Assembly (NCBI GenBank): GCA_900472575.1
Contig: UCIV01000040.1
Coordinates: 1-64,000 of the forward strand
Direction: 5' to 3'
DNA: 64,000 bases
Source of the DNA: Hyphomicrobiales bacterium
Lineage (GTDB): Bacteria; Pseudomonadota; Alphaproteobacteria; Rhizobiales; Rhizobiaceae
This document shows, piece by piece, positions 1 through 8,395 of this stretch. The notes beneath the pieces are model-generated. The model had not been told where the DNA came from. It searched no databases and was given only the letters and a program-made list of their open reading frames with translations. The position numbers and the translations under genes were made by a program. Every line of letters begins with the position of its first letter. Positions within the stretch are counted from its first letter, which is position 1.

Positions 1-321
1 ATGGGGACGCGGCCTAGCACGAAGGCGGCGCGCCTGGCGCGGTTCACGACGATCAAGTCCGGCGTGTAGCTGCCCGGCCTGCTCCAAAAGCTTGCCTTCC
101 CGGAAGGACACCGCCCTGACCATTGAGGCCACGTTGATATAGTGGCCGAGGATTTCGTCCTCGACCGGCTCGCCGTCGGCGATCGCGGCGATGGCTCTGT
201 CGATCAGCACGGCGAAGTCGGCCTCGACGTCCGGATAACGCACCAGATGTGGGTGGCGGCGCAGCGCCGGCGGTTCAGCCTGAATACCGGCACGCTCGCC
301 GAAGTAGCGCCGGGACGCCGG
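1..321 (-). pseudogene. Degenerate coding remnant at left edge
   Basis: Read on the minus strand, this stretch gives an open frame of about 105 residues with the GC-rich third positions of a real rhizobial gene. It includes segments such as HPHLVRYPDVEADFAVLIDR and INVASMVRAVSFREGKLLEQ. After the second segment the reading continues sensibly only in a shifted frame (YTPDLIVVNRARRAAFVLG), so a deletion or frameshift is likely. The family is not known to me with certainty. It may be a remnant of a rhizobial hypothetical protein found near plasmid or island borders. The window edge cuts the fragment, so its true end cannot be seen. Confidence 0.35.
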
Positions 322-679
322 GCCAGCGAGTGAAGAGATGGTGGAGGACGCCGAAGTCACGGCGCGGAGAACTTCCCCGGCGGGGGATGAAGCGTATAGG
401 TTGGTCAAAGCCCGATTCCTTTTCGTTGAAGGCTGAGGGTCAGGCTCATGTCGGTGTTGGTAGCACCGGCATGGGCCGCTAGCTCCATTCCGTGGAGCCA
501 CCCAGTCCTGACAGGACCCGGACCGGACATCAAGGATCCTATCGGCAAAAAGAGAACAGATCCTGAACGCGGTTAACGGCGGGCTCACGCCCGAATTCCG
601 TCCGCGCGCGATGGTAAACGACCGGTGAAGCGCAATGAGGTTGCGCTGAGCACGGCGCCAAACGCACAGCCGGAATCAA
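322..679. other. Non-coding or decayed stretch
   Basis: I see no convincing gene here. Short open frames exist on both strands, but none has a ribosome site, a recognisable motif or consistent codon use. With the decayed fragment to the left and the pseudogene at 2198, it fits an island border rich in relics. Confidence 0.4.
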
Positions 680-703
680 GAAAGGGGCCCGAAAGCCCCT
701 TTC
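680..703 (-). terminator. Hairpin downstream of the DUF3102-like gene
   Basis: GAAAGGGGC and GCCCCTTTC form a nine-pair stem seven bases beyond the stop codon of the minus-strand gene. The U run after the stem is weak in this direction, so termination may be partial or bidirectional. Confidence 0.6.
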
Positions 704-709
704 TTATCT

Positions 710-1888
710 TCAGTCCGCCGACGCCTCGGCGGGTTTGCGCGTGAGCGCCTTCGGCTTCCTCAGTCCAGGCAGCCCTTCGGTCGAACCGAAGGAAAGGATG
801 TTGGAACCAACTGCCTCAGATACGCCACCGCTCCGGGTAAACATCGCCGGCGGCACGTAGTCCTCGATCGTCTCATCCTCGTCCTCCGACGGGTCGAGGT
901 TTGGCGCCTCTACCCGCACGACGCCACCCAGCGCCTCCAGCCCACTGCGCATCGCCTTGCCAGGTGAGTTCGAGGCAAAGCTGGCCTCAAGAGGCCATTC
1001 AGGCTGCTTCGCTTTCGAGGTTGCCCAATCGAGGAGCGGCAGCAGCTCCTGGCTCAGCCACAGCTCGAGCTCCTTGGCCTCAGGCCAAGCTTCGCGATCG
1101 CCCACGTCATCGAGCGTCTCGAAGACTCTGTGCCAGCGGCTTCCGGGGGCAAGCTCAGTCGCGGAGAGCTTGCGGACGTCGATGTCGCCTGGCGCATCGA
1201 GAAGTAGGACGTTGCCCAGGCTGCGCTTGGCAAGACGGCCCAAAGGCTCAAGCACTGGAACGAGTGCTTTCTTCTGAAGTCGCTTGCTCCGAGGTTTGCG
1301 TTCGAGAATGTCCTCGACAGTCTTGGCAAGCATTGCCGCATTCTCAACGAAAGCGGCAAGACCGCTCTTCGTCTTGATGTCGATCAGCGCCCGCAGTCCG
1401 GAGAGACCGCCGGCGTCGGCAAGATCGTTTGTGTTGACCTCTTCGGAGGCTGCATCGGAACCGTCCGCCAGCAGAGCTTTCACCTCACTGACGCGAATGC
1501 CGTCGTTCTCCTGCGCAAAAGCCAGGGCGGCCTCAACCTTTTCTTCCGGCGCGGACGCCAGATGAAAAAGAACCGTGGGGCTGACGGCCAGCTCGACCGC
1601 ACGTGTACGGTAAGGAGCGAGGTTGCGCGCAACAGAGCGATAGTTTCGCGCGGTCTTCGAGGAGATGTCGCATCGCTGCGAGACCCATTTCTCAAAGGTA
1701 CCAGGCTCAACGAGCTCGGATGCCTGCTCCAGCAGGTCACCCAATTCGAAGGCCTGCTCCGTGGACCGGCGTCCCAAAGCCAGGATGCCGGCGGCTGTAG
1801 CCTCCAGTGCCTTCTTGCTTTGCGCACCGATGTTGAGCGCATCGTAGTCAAAGCGGCCGGATGCCGCTTCGGTCGTTTTCTTCGTCAT
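710..1888 (-). CDS. DUF3102-like hypothetical protein
   Basis: This is a 392-residue soluble protein with no signal peptide or membrane segment. The start at 1888 is chosen because AAGGA lies about eight bases upstream. The longer frame back to 1975 adds an AT-encoded, hydrophobic leader (MSYFKISGIIYL) that looks like untranslated sequence. Residues of about 20-130 (ALEATAAGILALGRR, FEKWVSQRCDISSKTARNYR) resemble the DUF3102/phage-type domain with a helix-turn-helix-like stretch seen in plasmid and island proteins. The rest is alanine- and glutamate-rich with no motif I can name. It sits beside an HNH-nuclease relic. Its role is unknown; DNA binding is only an inference. Confidence 0.6.
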   Translation of the reverse strand: MTKKTTEAASGRFDYDALNIGAQSKKALEATAAGILALGRRSTEQAFELGDLLEQASELVEPGTFEKWVSQRCDISSKTARNYRSVARNLAPYRTRAVELAVSPTVLFHLASAPEEKVEAALAFAQENDGIRVSEVKALLADGSDAASEEVNTNDLADAGGLSGLRALIDIKTKSGLAAFVENAAMLAKTVEDILERKPRSKRLQKKALVPVLEPLGRLAKRSLGNVLLLDAPGDIDVRKLSATELAPGSRWHRVFETLDDVGDREAWPEAKELELWLSQELLPLLDWATSKAKQPEWPLEASFASNSPGKAMRSGLEALGGVVRVEAPNLDPSEDEDETIEDYVPPAMFTRSGGVSEAVGSNILSFGSTEGLPGLRKPKALTRKPAEASAD

Positions 1889-2197
1889 GTCAAAGATCCT
1901 TGCGTGTTGCAAAAGCATCAACTGCACCTGCGCAATTGATAAATAAATTATCCCTGATATTTTAAAGTAACTCAAGACGTATCAAAAGTTGTCTATCCTA
2001 TTTTTACTTAACAAATTGCGGATATTGCATGCATTAATACTTAAAATACTTCATTTTTAGCTCATTCAAATTTTTCTTACTCCGACTTGGCCAAAGTAAT
2101 ACAACACAACCGCAGGGCGCGCCACCTTGCGCGCCCATGCATGTTTTCGAAGACCCGCCGACCTGGAAACACCGGGCTAGTCCATAGAGGTGCCACG
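1889..2197. other. AT-rich intergenic region between divergent genes
   Basis: About 310 bases, clearly more AT-rich than the flanks between 1930 and 2085, separate the minus-strand DUF3102-like gene from the plus-strand HNH relic. It should hold the promoters of both. I cannot point to a convincing -35/-10 pair or operator, and I see no RNA gene. Confidence 0.4.
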
Positions 2198-2434
2198 ATG
2201 TCAAAAGCGGTCCTGACGACAAAAGTCGACCAGACCTACGACGATCTTCCGGAGCAGCGCTACCATTTTCCGCGCACCTACCTGCGTCAGCTCGAGGCCG
2301 CCCGCGGCGACTAGATCATCTACTATGAGCCACGGCGGCCAAGCGGCGATCTGATGAAAACGGGTGGCAAACAGGCTTATTTCGCGACGGCCTGGATCAC
2401 CGACATGATCATGGATCCGTCAAAGCGGAAATAA
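2198..2434 (+). pseudogene. HNH endonuclease remnant, nonsense-mutated and truncated
   Basis: The frame starting at the ATG at 2198 reads MSKAVLTTKVDQTYDDLPEQ and then RYHFPRTYLRQLEAARGD. It hits TAG where the family I recall has tryptophan (GDWIIYYEPRR), and then continues in the same frame through IIYYEPRRPSGDLMKTGGKQ to a stop at 2432-2434. This N-terminal portion resembles HNH endonucleases common in rhizobia. The catalytic HNH part would lie downstream and is absent. The frame ends inside the first copy of the 15-base island repeat, so the repeat or an inserted module probably cut the gene. It is not expected to be functional. Confidence 0.65.
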
Positions 2435-2440
2435 TTTCCG
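2426..2440. repeat. Island boundary repeat, copy A
   Basis: CGGAAATAATTTCCG is a near-perfect palindrome with seven-base arms around a central A. It lies at the broken end of the HNH relic and upstream of the restriction-like operon. It is the exact reverse complement of copy B at 9611 and is closely related to copies at 18564 and 24572, all between defence modules. Confidence 0.7.
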
Positions 2441-2533
2441 GCCTTATGAAGTAGTCGCCACAGCGTAGCAGCTTGATCAATCTTGCAATTTTGCGATGAG
2501 TGAGGAATGTATCCCTGCGGCAGGGGGATGCAT

Positions 2534-3535
2534 ATGAGTAAATCGTGGATGGTTCGCGCCGAGCGCAATGGCCGCTTGTTTGATGCGTTCAAGGAAAAGT
2601 CTGTCGTTGCCATCGGCTGGCCCGCACTGGGTGATCTTTCCGACGCAAAAACGCGCAAAACCATCAGCGAGGCGCTTGCGAAATCCTATGCTGGTGCCAA
2701 GCCGCAGAGCCAGGCGATGGCAGCCGGCCAGCTCCACCGGTACGTCAATGAGATGAACATCGGCGATATGGTCGTCACCTACGATCCGTCGCGCCGGGTC
2801 TATCTAGTGGGCGAAATCGCCAGCGCCTATCGCCACGACACATCGATAGACCCGGAAGACACACAGGTCCGTTCGGTGCGATGGGACGGCGAAGTCAGCC
2901 GCGATCTTCTCTCTGTCGAAAGCCGCAATAGCCTCGGCTCCATATCTACCTTGTTTCGGCTGTCGAACGAAGTGGCGGCAGAACTGAAGAAAGCTTTGTC
3001 CGGAAACATCGTCGTTCCCACCGAACTGTCTGCTCCCGTGAGCGAGGCTGCCGAAGAAGACCTTTTTGAATCCATGGCCAGCCGCGCCCATGAGTTCATC
3101 AAGGATAAGGTCAACGCTCTGAGCTGGTCGGAAATGCAGGACCTCGTTGCGGGTCTGCTCCGCTCTCTCGGATATAAGACTCGCGTCTCGGACGCCGGAC
3201 CCGATCAGGGTAAGGATATTGTCGCGTCGCCCGATGGCTTCGGCTTTGAGGCACCCCGCATCGTGGTGGAGGTCAAACATCGCAAAGGCTCCATGGGCGC
3301 GCCGGACCTGCGCAATTTCATCGCCGGGCGTCATGACCTCGACAAGGGCCTTTACGTCAGCACCGGCGGCTTTACCCGCGAGGCGCGCTATGAGGCCGAA
3401 CGCGCCCGCATCCCGACTGCGCTTATGGATCTCGATGACCTGGTGAAGAGCCTGCTCGAGCAGTACGATAAGCTCGACCTCGAGACCCAGCAGCTCATTC
3501 CGTTGAAGCGTATTTTCATTCCGGCCTGGGTCTGA
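2534..3535 (+). CDS. Mrr-like restriction endonuclease
   Basis: This is a 333-residue protein. ATG 2534 is preferred over 2507 or 2528 because a GGGGG-type ribosome site sits six to seven bases before it. The C-terminal half (about residues 180-290) shows the Mrr-type PD-(D/E)xK nuclease fold: ALSWSEMQDLVAGLLRSLGY, then GPDQGKDIVASPDG, then IVVEVKHRKG, giving the D and ExK catalytic residues. The N-terminal half (SWMVRAERNG, IGDMVVTYDPSRRVYLVGEI) resembles the modification-sensing domain often joined to Mrr nucleases. It starts the operon that continues 39 bases downstream with a methyltransferase. By inference it cleaves DNA with foreign methylation or acts with its neighbours. The nuclease assignment is firm; the target is unknown. 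Confidence 0.8.
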   Translation: MSKSWMVRAERNGRLFDAFKEKSVVAIGWPALGDLSDAKTRKTISEALAKSYAGAKPQSQAMAAGQLHRYVNEMNIGDMVVTYDPSRRVYLVGEIASAYRHDTSIDPEDTQVRSVRWDGEVSRDLLSVESRNSLGSISTLFRLSNEVAAELKKALSGNIVVPTELSAPVSEAAEEDLFESMASRAHEFIKDKVNALSWSEMQDLVAGLLRSLGYKTRVSDAGPDQGKDIVASPDGFGFEAPRIVVEVKHRKGSMGAPDLRNFIAGRHDLDKGLYVSTGGFTREARYEAERARIPTALMDLDDLVKSLLEQYDKLDLETQQLIPLKRIFIPAWV

Positions 3536-3574
3536 TGGCAACGCCTGCAACGATAAAAAGAAGCCTGATTTCTC

Positions 3575-6268
3575 ATGATGAACCCCACCGAAATTGCCGA
3601 CGCCCTTGATGCCATCGCCAAGGCTAAGTTTGATCCCACCGAGTTCGGCTATGCCTTTGCGCAGGCGACGGATAATGCGCAGGCAACGGTTGCCAAGCTG
3701 AGGGCGGGCAGCACCAACAAATCGGATATTGCCGGCGGCGTTCTGCTGAATGGCAAATTTCATTACGCCCCGGCGCTTCCCGGTATGGCGGCTGACATGC
3801 TGGATGCGCTTCGCGCCTCCAAGCGCACGGCAAAATCGAAGCCTGCGATCCTGATCGCCACGGATGGCGAGATGATCGCCGCCGAGCATCCAAAGTCCGG
3901 TGACACGCTGCATTGCCCCTTTGTGGAGCTTGGCACGCATTTTTCCTTCTTCCTGCCCGCCGCTGGTAAGGAGCGGTATCGGGCGGCTGAGGAAAACCCG
4001 GTAGACATCAAGGCCACCGGCAAGCTGGCCAAGCTTTACGATGCGCTGCTGAAAGCGAACCGGGACTGGGCTGTACCGGAGCGCCGCCATGCCATGAACC
4101 TGTTCATGACGCGGCTGATTTTCTGCCTGTTTTCCGAGGATGTCGGTGTCTTCAAGGAAGATCAGTTCTCCTTCTCCGTCTTTTCCTATGGCGGCAACAA
4201 GGGTGAGCATGCGCGCGATGTGCTGGTGCAGGCGTTCACCGCCATGAACCTGCCCACAGGCCAGCGGGAGGGGCTGCCTGCCTGGACTGACAAATTCGAA
4301 TACGTCAATGGCGGGCTGTTTGCCGATGCCATCGAAGCCCCGGCGTTTGACCCCATCTCCTTCCGCTATCTGCGCGATGCGGCCGAGCTGGATTGGAAGC
4401 TGATCAACCCGGATATTTTCGGCTCGATGATCCAGTCGATTGCCGATCCCAAGGCCCGCGCCGAACTGGGCATGCATTACACCTCGGTGCCCAATATCAT
4501 GAAGGTGCTGGGACCGCTGTTTCTGGATGATCTGGATGAGGCACTGGAGAAGGCCTGGGACAAGCCGGCGGCGCTGAAGGCCCAGCTTCACCGCCTGTCG
4601 AAAATCCGCGTCTTCGATCCCGCCTGCGGCTCCGGCAACTTTCTGGTCGTCGCCTACAGGCAGATGCGCGAGCGCGAAATCCGCATTCTGAAACGCCTGG
4701 GAGAACTGGAGGATAATCCGCAGAACGTCATGTTCTCCTCCGTCAGCCTCAACCAGTTTTATGGCATCGAGCTAACCGACTTTGCGGCGGAAACGGCCAA
4801 GCTGGCGCTGTTTATCGCCGAATATCAGGCCAATGCCCGCTTTGCCGATGTGTTCGGGCGGATGCCTCCGCTGTTGCCGTTGCGGGATGGCGGTCAGATC
4901 AGACGTGAGAATGCGCTCCGAGTAAGCTGGGATGAAGTTTGTCCGCCACCCGCGGAGGGTGAGGAGGTGTATATTGCTGGAAATCCACCTTTTCTCGGCA
5001 AAGCGCAACAAGAGGAAGAGCAAAAGGAAGGCATGGACCTTGTATTCAGCGGTCGGGTAAAGGCCTATCGAGCGTTCGACTTGGTCGCCGCGTGGTACTT
5101 TCTAGCTGCTCAATACATACGAGATCGCAATGCTGAGGCGGCATTGGTCGCTACAAATTCGATATGTCAGGGAGCCTCAGCGTCCAGCTTTTGGCCAGAG
5201 ATATTCAAATTCGACGTCGAAATTGGCTTTGCTCACCGATCATTCAAATGGCGGAACAATGCTGCTGCGAATGCAGCCGTCATTTGCGTTGTCGTCGGAA
5301 TCCGTAATACCAGTTCCAAGGGGAAACGCTTGATTGATGAAGACATTGAAGTTCGGGCAGGAAACATCAATAGCTATCTCATCGATGGACCGACCGTGAC
5401 CGCTTCCGCATCGTCCAAGCCTATAAATGGCCTGCCAGAAATGACTTTCGGAGAGATGCCCAGGGACGGCGGACATTTGATCTTGAACCAGATCGAGATG
5501 GAGTCGCTTACTGATGCCTATCCTGAGACTAGAACCATAATTCGAAAATTTCTCGGCTCGGAGGAGGTTGTGAACGGTCTCGACAGGTACTGCCTTTGGA
5601 TCGATGAGCGAGCAGACCCAACGTCATTGGACTTGGCACTATCGATACCACCCATCAAGCAGCGGATCGAAATGGTTGCTGAGAATCGGCTCAAGAGTAC
5701 CAACAAATCGACGTCTGATTTCGCCAATCGGCCACATCGCTTCGTAGAGCGCAGAAGCCCGGAAACGTTTGCCCACTCAATCCTCGTCCCTCGTGTCACC
5801 TCGGAACGCCGACCCTACCTTCCGGTCGATCGCGTTGGAGCTGACGTGATTTCCTCCGATCTGAATCAGGTTCTCTACGATGCCCCCGACTGGTGCATCG
5901 CGCTAATCGCCTCGCGCCTGCACCTCGTCTGGATCGCGACCGTTTGCGGCAAACTGAAATCCGACTTCCGCTATTCCAACACGCTGGGCTGGAACACGTT
6001 TCCGGTGCCGAAATTCACCGCAGAACAGTTGGAGGAGCTTTCGGCCTCTGCACGGCGCATTCTGAAGACGCGCTATCAGCATTACCCGAAAACCATTGCC
6101 GATCTCTACGACCCGGACAAGATGCCCGACGATCTGCGGGCAGTGCACCGGGAAAATGATGAACTGCTGGAGAGCATGTATATTGGTCGCCCCTTCCGCA
6201 ACGACACGGAGCGGCTGGAAAAGCTGTTCAAGCTGTATGCGGCGCGGGTGAAGCAGGGGGCGAAGTGA
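3575..6268 (+). CDS. MmeI-like N6-adenine DNA methyltransferase
   Basis: This 897-residue class I SAM-dependent methyltransferase has motif I at about residues 348-356 (DPACGSGNF) and motif IV NPPF at about 470-473, which mark N6-adenine methylation of DNA. The N-terminal 170 residues and the helical part before motif I follow the layout of MmeI-type (type IIL/IIG) enzymes. The region after NPPF, up to about residue 770, would be the target-recognition part. I see no clear PD-ExK site at the N terminus, so cleavage may be supplied by the adjacent Mrr-like and GIY-YIG proteins. Bases of about 4900-5890 look more AT-rich in third positions than the flanks, which suggests a swapped recognition domain. 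The helicase gene starts directly after the stop codon. Confidence 0.82.
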   Translation: MMNPTEIADALDAIAKAKFDPTEFGYAFAQATDNAQATVAKLRAGSTNKSDIAGGVLLNGKFHYAPALPGMAADMLDALRASKRTAKSKPAILIATDGEMIAAEHPKSGDTLHCPFVELGTHFSFFLPAAGKERYRAAEENPVDIKATGKLAKLYDALLKANRDWAVPERRHAMNLFMTRLIFCLFSEDVGVFKEDQFSFSVFSYGGNKGEHARDVLVQAFTAMNLPTGQREGLPAWTDKFEYVNGGLFADAIEAPAFDPISFRYLRDAAELDWKLINPDIFGSMIQSIADPKARAELGMHYTSVPNIMKVLGPLFLDDLDEALEKAWDKPAALKAQLHRLSKIRVFDPACGSGNFLVVAYRQMREREIRILKRLGELEDNPQNVMFSSVSLNQFYGIELTDFAAETAKLALFIAEYQANARFADVFGRMPPLLPLRDGGQIRRENALRVSWDEVCPPPAEGEEVYIAGNPPFLGKAQQEEEQKEGMDLVFSGRVKAYRAFDLVAAWYFLAAQYIRDRNAEAALVATNSICQGASASSFWPEIFKFDVEIGFAHRSFKWRNNAAANAAVICVVVGIRNTSSKGKRLIDEDIEVRAGNINSYLIDGPTVTASASSKPINGLPEMTFGEMPRDGGHLILNQIEMESLTDAYPETRTIIRKFLGSEEVVNGLDRYCLWIDERADPTSLDLALSIPPIKQRIEMVAENRLKSTNKSTSDFANRPHRFVERRSPETFAHSILVPRVTSERRPYLPVDRVGADVISSDLNQVLYDAPDWCIALIASRLHLVWIATVCGKLKSDFRYSNTLGWNTFPVPKFTAEQLEELSASARRILKTRYQHYPKTIADLYDPDKMPDDLRAVHRENDELLESMYIGRPFRNDTERLEKLFKLYAARVKQGAK

Positions 6269-8395
6269 ATGGTTGAGATGGTCAATGTGCGCTATAATGG
6301 CACCGGGCAATCCAAGGCCACCAACGCGCTGGGCCAGCGGCCCATGCAGGCCCGTGCCTATGCTGCTCGCAGCGCGCAGTTCATTCTGCTGAAAGCCCCG
6401 CCTGCTGCGGGCAAGAGCCGGGCGCTAATGTTCGTCGCGCTGGACAAGCTGAACCATCAGGGGCTGGCGAAAACCATTGTCTGTGTGCCGGAAACCTCGA
6501 TTGGCGGCTCTTTCCGCTCAACCGACCTGAAAAGCTACGGTTTCGATGCGGACTGGCAGGTGGAGGACCGCTGGAACCTCTGCCTTTCCGGCACGGAAGA
6601 TGGCTCGACCGCGCAGAAGGTGAAGGCGTTTTCTGATTTCATCCAGTCCGACGCCCGCGTGCTGGTCTGCACCCATGCCACCTTCCGCTTCGGTTTCGAG
6701 GCGGTGGAGCGGGTGCATGGCATCGAGGCCTTCGACAATGTGTTTCTCGCCATCGACGAGTTTCACCATGTCTCGGCAGCCGATAACAACCGCCTCGGCG
6801 AAATTCTGCGGCTGATCATTGTGCGCGGCCAGTGCCATGTGATGGCCATGACCGGCTCTTACTTTCGCGGCGATGCCGTGCCGGTGCTGCGGCCGGAAGA
6901 TGAGGCGCGCTTCAAGACGATCACCTATTCCTATTACGAGCAGCTTGAAGGCTATGAGCATCTGAAGGCGCTCGGCGTCAATTACAGTTTCTATCGCGGC
7001 CAGTATATCAATGGCCTGCCCGATGTGCTGGACACAACGCTGAAGACCATCATCCACATTCCCCACCGCGGTTCGGCGGAAGCCTTTGGAGAGAAGAACG
7101 ATGAGGTGGGCCGCATTCTCGATCTGATCGGCGAGCATATCGGCGTGGAAGAGGAAACAGGCTTCGATTTGATCCGCACGGCAGATGGCCGCGTGCTGAA
7201 GGTGGCTGACCTCGTTCACGATGGCCCGGAGCGCGAGGGGGTGAAGGTTGCTCTTTCCCGCGAGATCAGGGGGCCAAATGGCAAGCGCGACGATGACGGT
7301 GACCGCGCCAAGGTGGACATTATCATCGCGCTTGGCATGGCCAAGGAGGGTTTTGACTGGGTGTGGTGCGAACACGCGCTGACCATCGGCTATCGGGCGT
7401 CGCTGACGGAAATTGTGCAGATCATTGGCCGCGCCACGCGCGATGCGCCGGGTAAGCCGAAAGCCATCTTCACCAATCTGGTCGCGGAACCGGGTGTGGA
7501 AACGGCTGCCGTTAAAGACGCGGTCAACGACATGCTGAAGGCCATTTCCGGCTCGCTGCTGATGGAACAGGTGCTGGCACCCAATTTCAAATTCTATCGC
7601 CGGGAAGATGGCGATATCCGCGAACCGATCAGCGATGACGGCCAGGGTACTATCACCATCGGCATCAAGGGTCTGATGGAGCCGCCGACCGACCGGGCGC
7701 GCGACATCTGCGAAAACGATATGGCCGATCTAATGGCAACCGCCTGTCAGGCTGTCGATGCCCGTATCGTGTCTCCAGACACGGCACCGGAAGTGGCAAC
7801 GCAGATGCTGCTGACGGATATTATCGAGCATCGCTACGAGAACCTCAACGATGAGGAAACCGAGGCCATTCGCCAGAACCTTGCCGCACGCATGAACCTG
7901 CTGACACTCGCACGCCAGGAGGCAGAGCGTGGATTTCAGGAAGCGGGCACACCGTTTATCGGTGCCGATCAGGCAGGCGGTGAAGCCCCCAGGACGGGCG
8001 GCGACGCCGGGCAGGCGGATGGCAACGACGCAGACGACGATGTGCGGGCGGCACCCAATACGCTGCTGGCCATGGTGCGCCGCTTCATCAATGTTCGCGA
8101 GCTGGATATTGACCTCATCGACAGCGTCAACGCCTTTCAGGAGTGCTTTGAGGTGGCCTCGCGCAGCTTCGATGCCCCGCTTTTGTCTCAGGTACAATCG
8201 GCCATGGTGGCCATGCGTGTACAGATGACGGAAGAGGAAGCGCGTACGCTGTGGCCCCGGATCAAGCGGTTCCGGGCGCAGGAGGGGCGCGAGCCGAATG
8301 TTCATGCGGAAGATGCGCTGGAAAAGCGCATGGCAGAAGCGCTGGCCTGGCTCAAGAACCGCAAGGCCCAGATGATGCGAGAGACGGCAAGCTGA
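6269..8395 (+). CDS. SF2 DEAD/DEAH-type helicase of restriction-like system
   Basis: This 708-residue superfamily 2 helicase has Walker A APPAAGKS at residues 43-50, motif II DEFHH at about 163-167, motif III-like MTGSY at about 193, and motif VI QIIGRATRD at about residue 385. The C-terminal third is acidic and helical, with no named domain. ATG 6269 directly follows the methyltransferase stop, and its own stop TGA overlaps the next ATG (TGATG), so translation of the three genes is coupled. By analogy with type I/III restriction and other helicase-containing defence systems, it would translocate on DNA and bring the nucleases into play. That function is inferred from context; the helicase call itself is clear. 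Confidence 0.85.
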   Translation: MVEMVNVRYNGTGQSKATNALGQRPMQARAYAARSAQFILLKAPPAAGKSRALMFVALDKLNHQGLAKTIVCVPETSIGGSFRSTDLKSYGFDADWQVEDRWNLCLSGTEDGSTAQKVKAFSDFIQSDARVLVCTHATFRFGFEAVERVHGIEAFDNVFLAIDEFHHVSAADNNRLGEILRLIIVRGQCHVMAMTGSYFRGDAVPVLRPEDEARFKTITYSYYEQLEGYEHLKALGVNYSFYRGQYINGLPDVLDTTLKTIIHIPHRGSAEAFGEKNDEVGRILDLIGEHIGVEEETGFDLIRTADGRVLKVADLVHDGPEREGVKVALSREIRGPNGKRDDDGDRAKVDIIIALGMAKEGFDWVWCEHALTIGYRASLTEIVQIIGRATRDAPGKPKAIFTNLVAEPGVETAAVKDAVNDMLKAISGSLLMEQVLAPNFKFYRREDGDIREPISDDGQGTITIGIKGLMEPPTDRARDICENDMADLMATACQAVDARIVSPDTAPEVATQMLLTDIIEHRYENLNDEETEAIRQNLAARMNLLTLARQEAERGFQEAGTPFIGADQAGGEAPRTGGDAGQADGNDADDDVRAAPNTLLAMVRRFINVRELDIDLIDSVNAFQECFEVASRSFDAPLLSQVQSAMVAMRVQMTEEEARTLWPRIKRFRAQEGREPNVHAEDALEKRMAEALAWLKNRKAQMMRETAS

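Noticed and set aside
2804..4591. Long 595-residue minus-strand frame
   Set aside because: It overlaps the Mrr-like and methyltransferase genes, which have clear motifs. Its sequence is histidine- and arginine-rich as expected for the shadow of a GC-rich gene.
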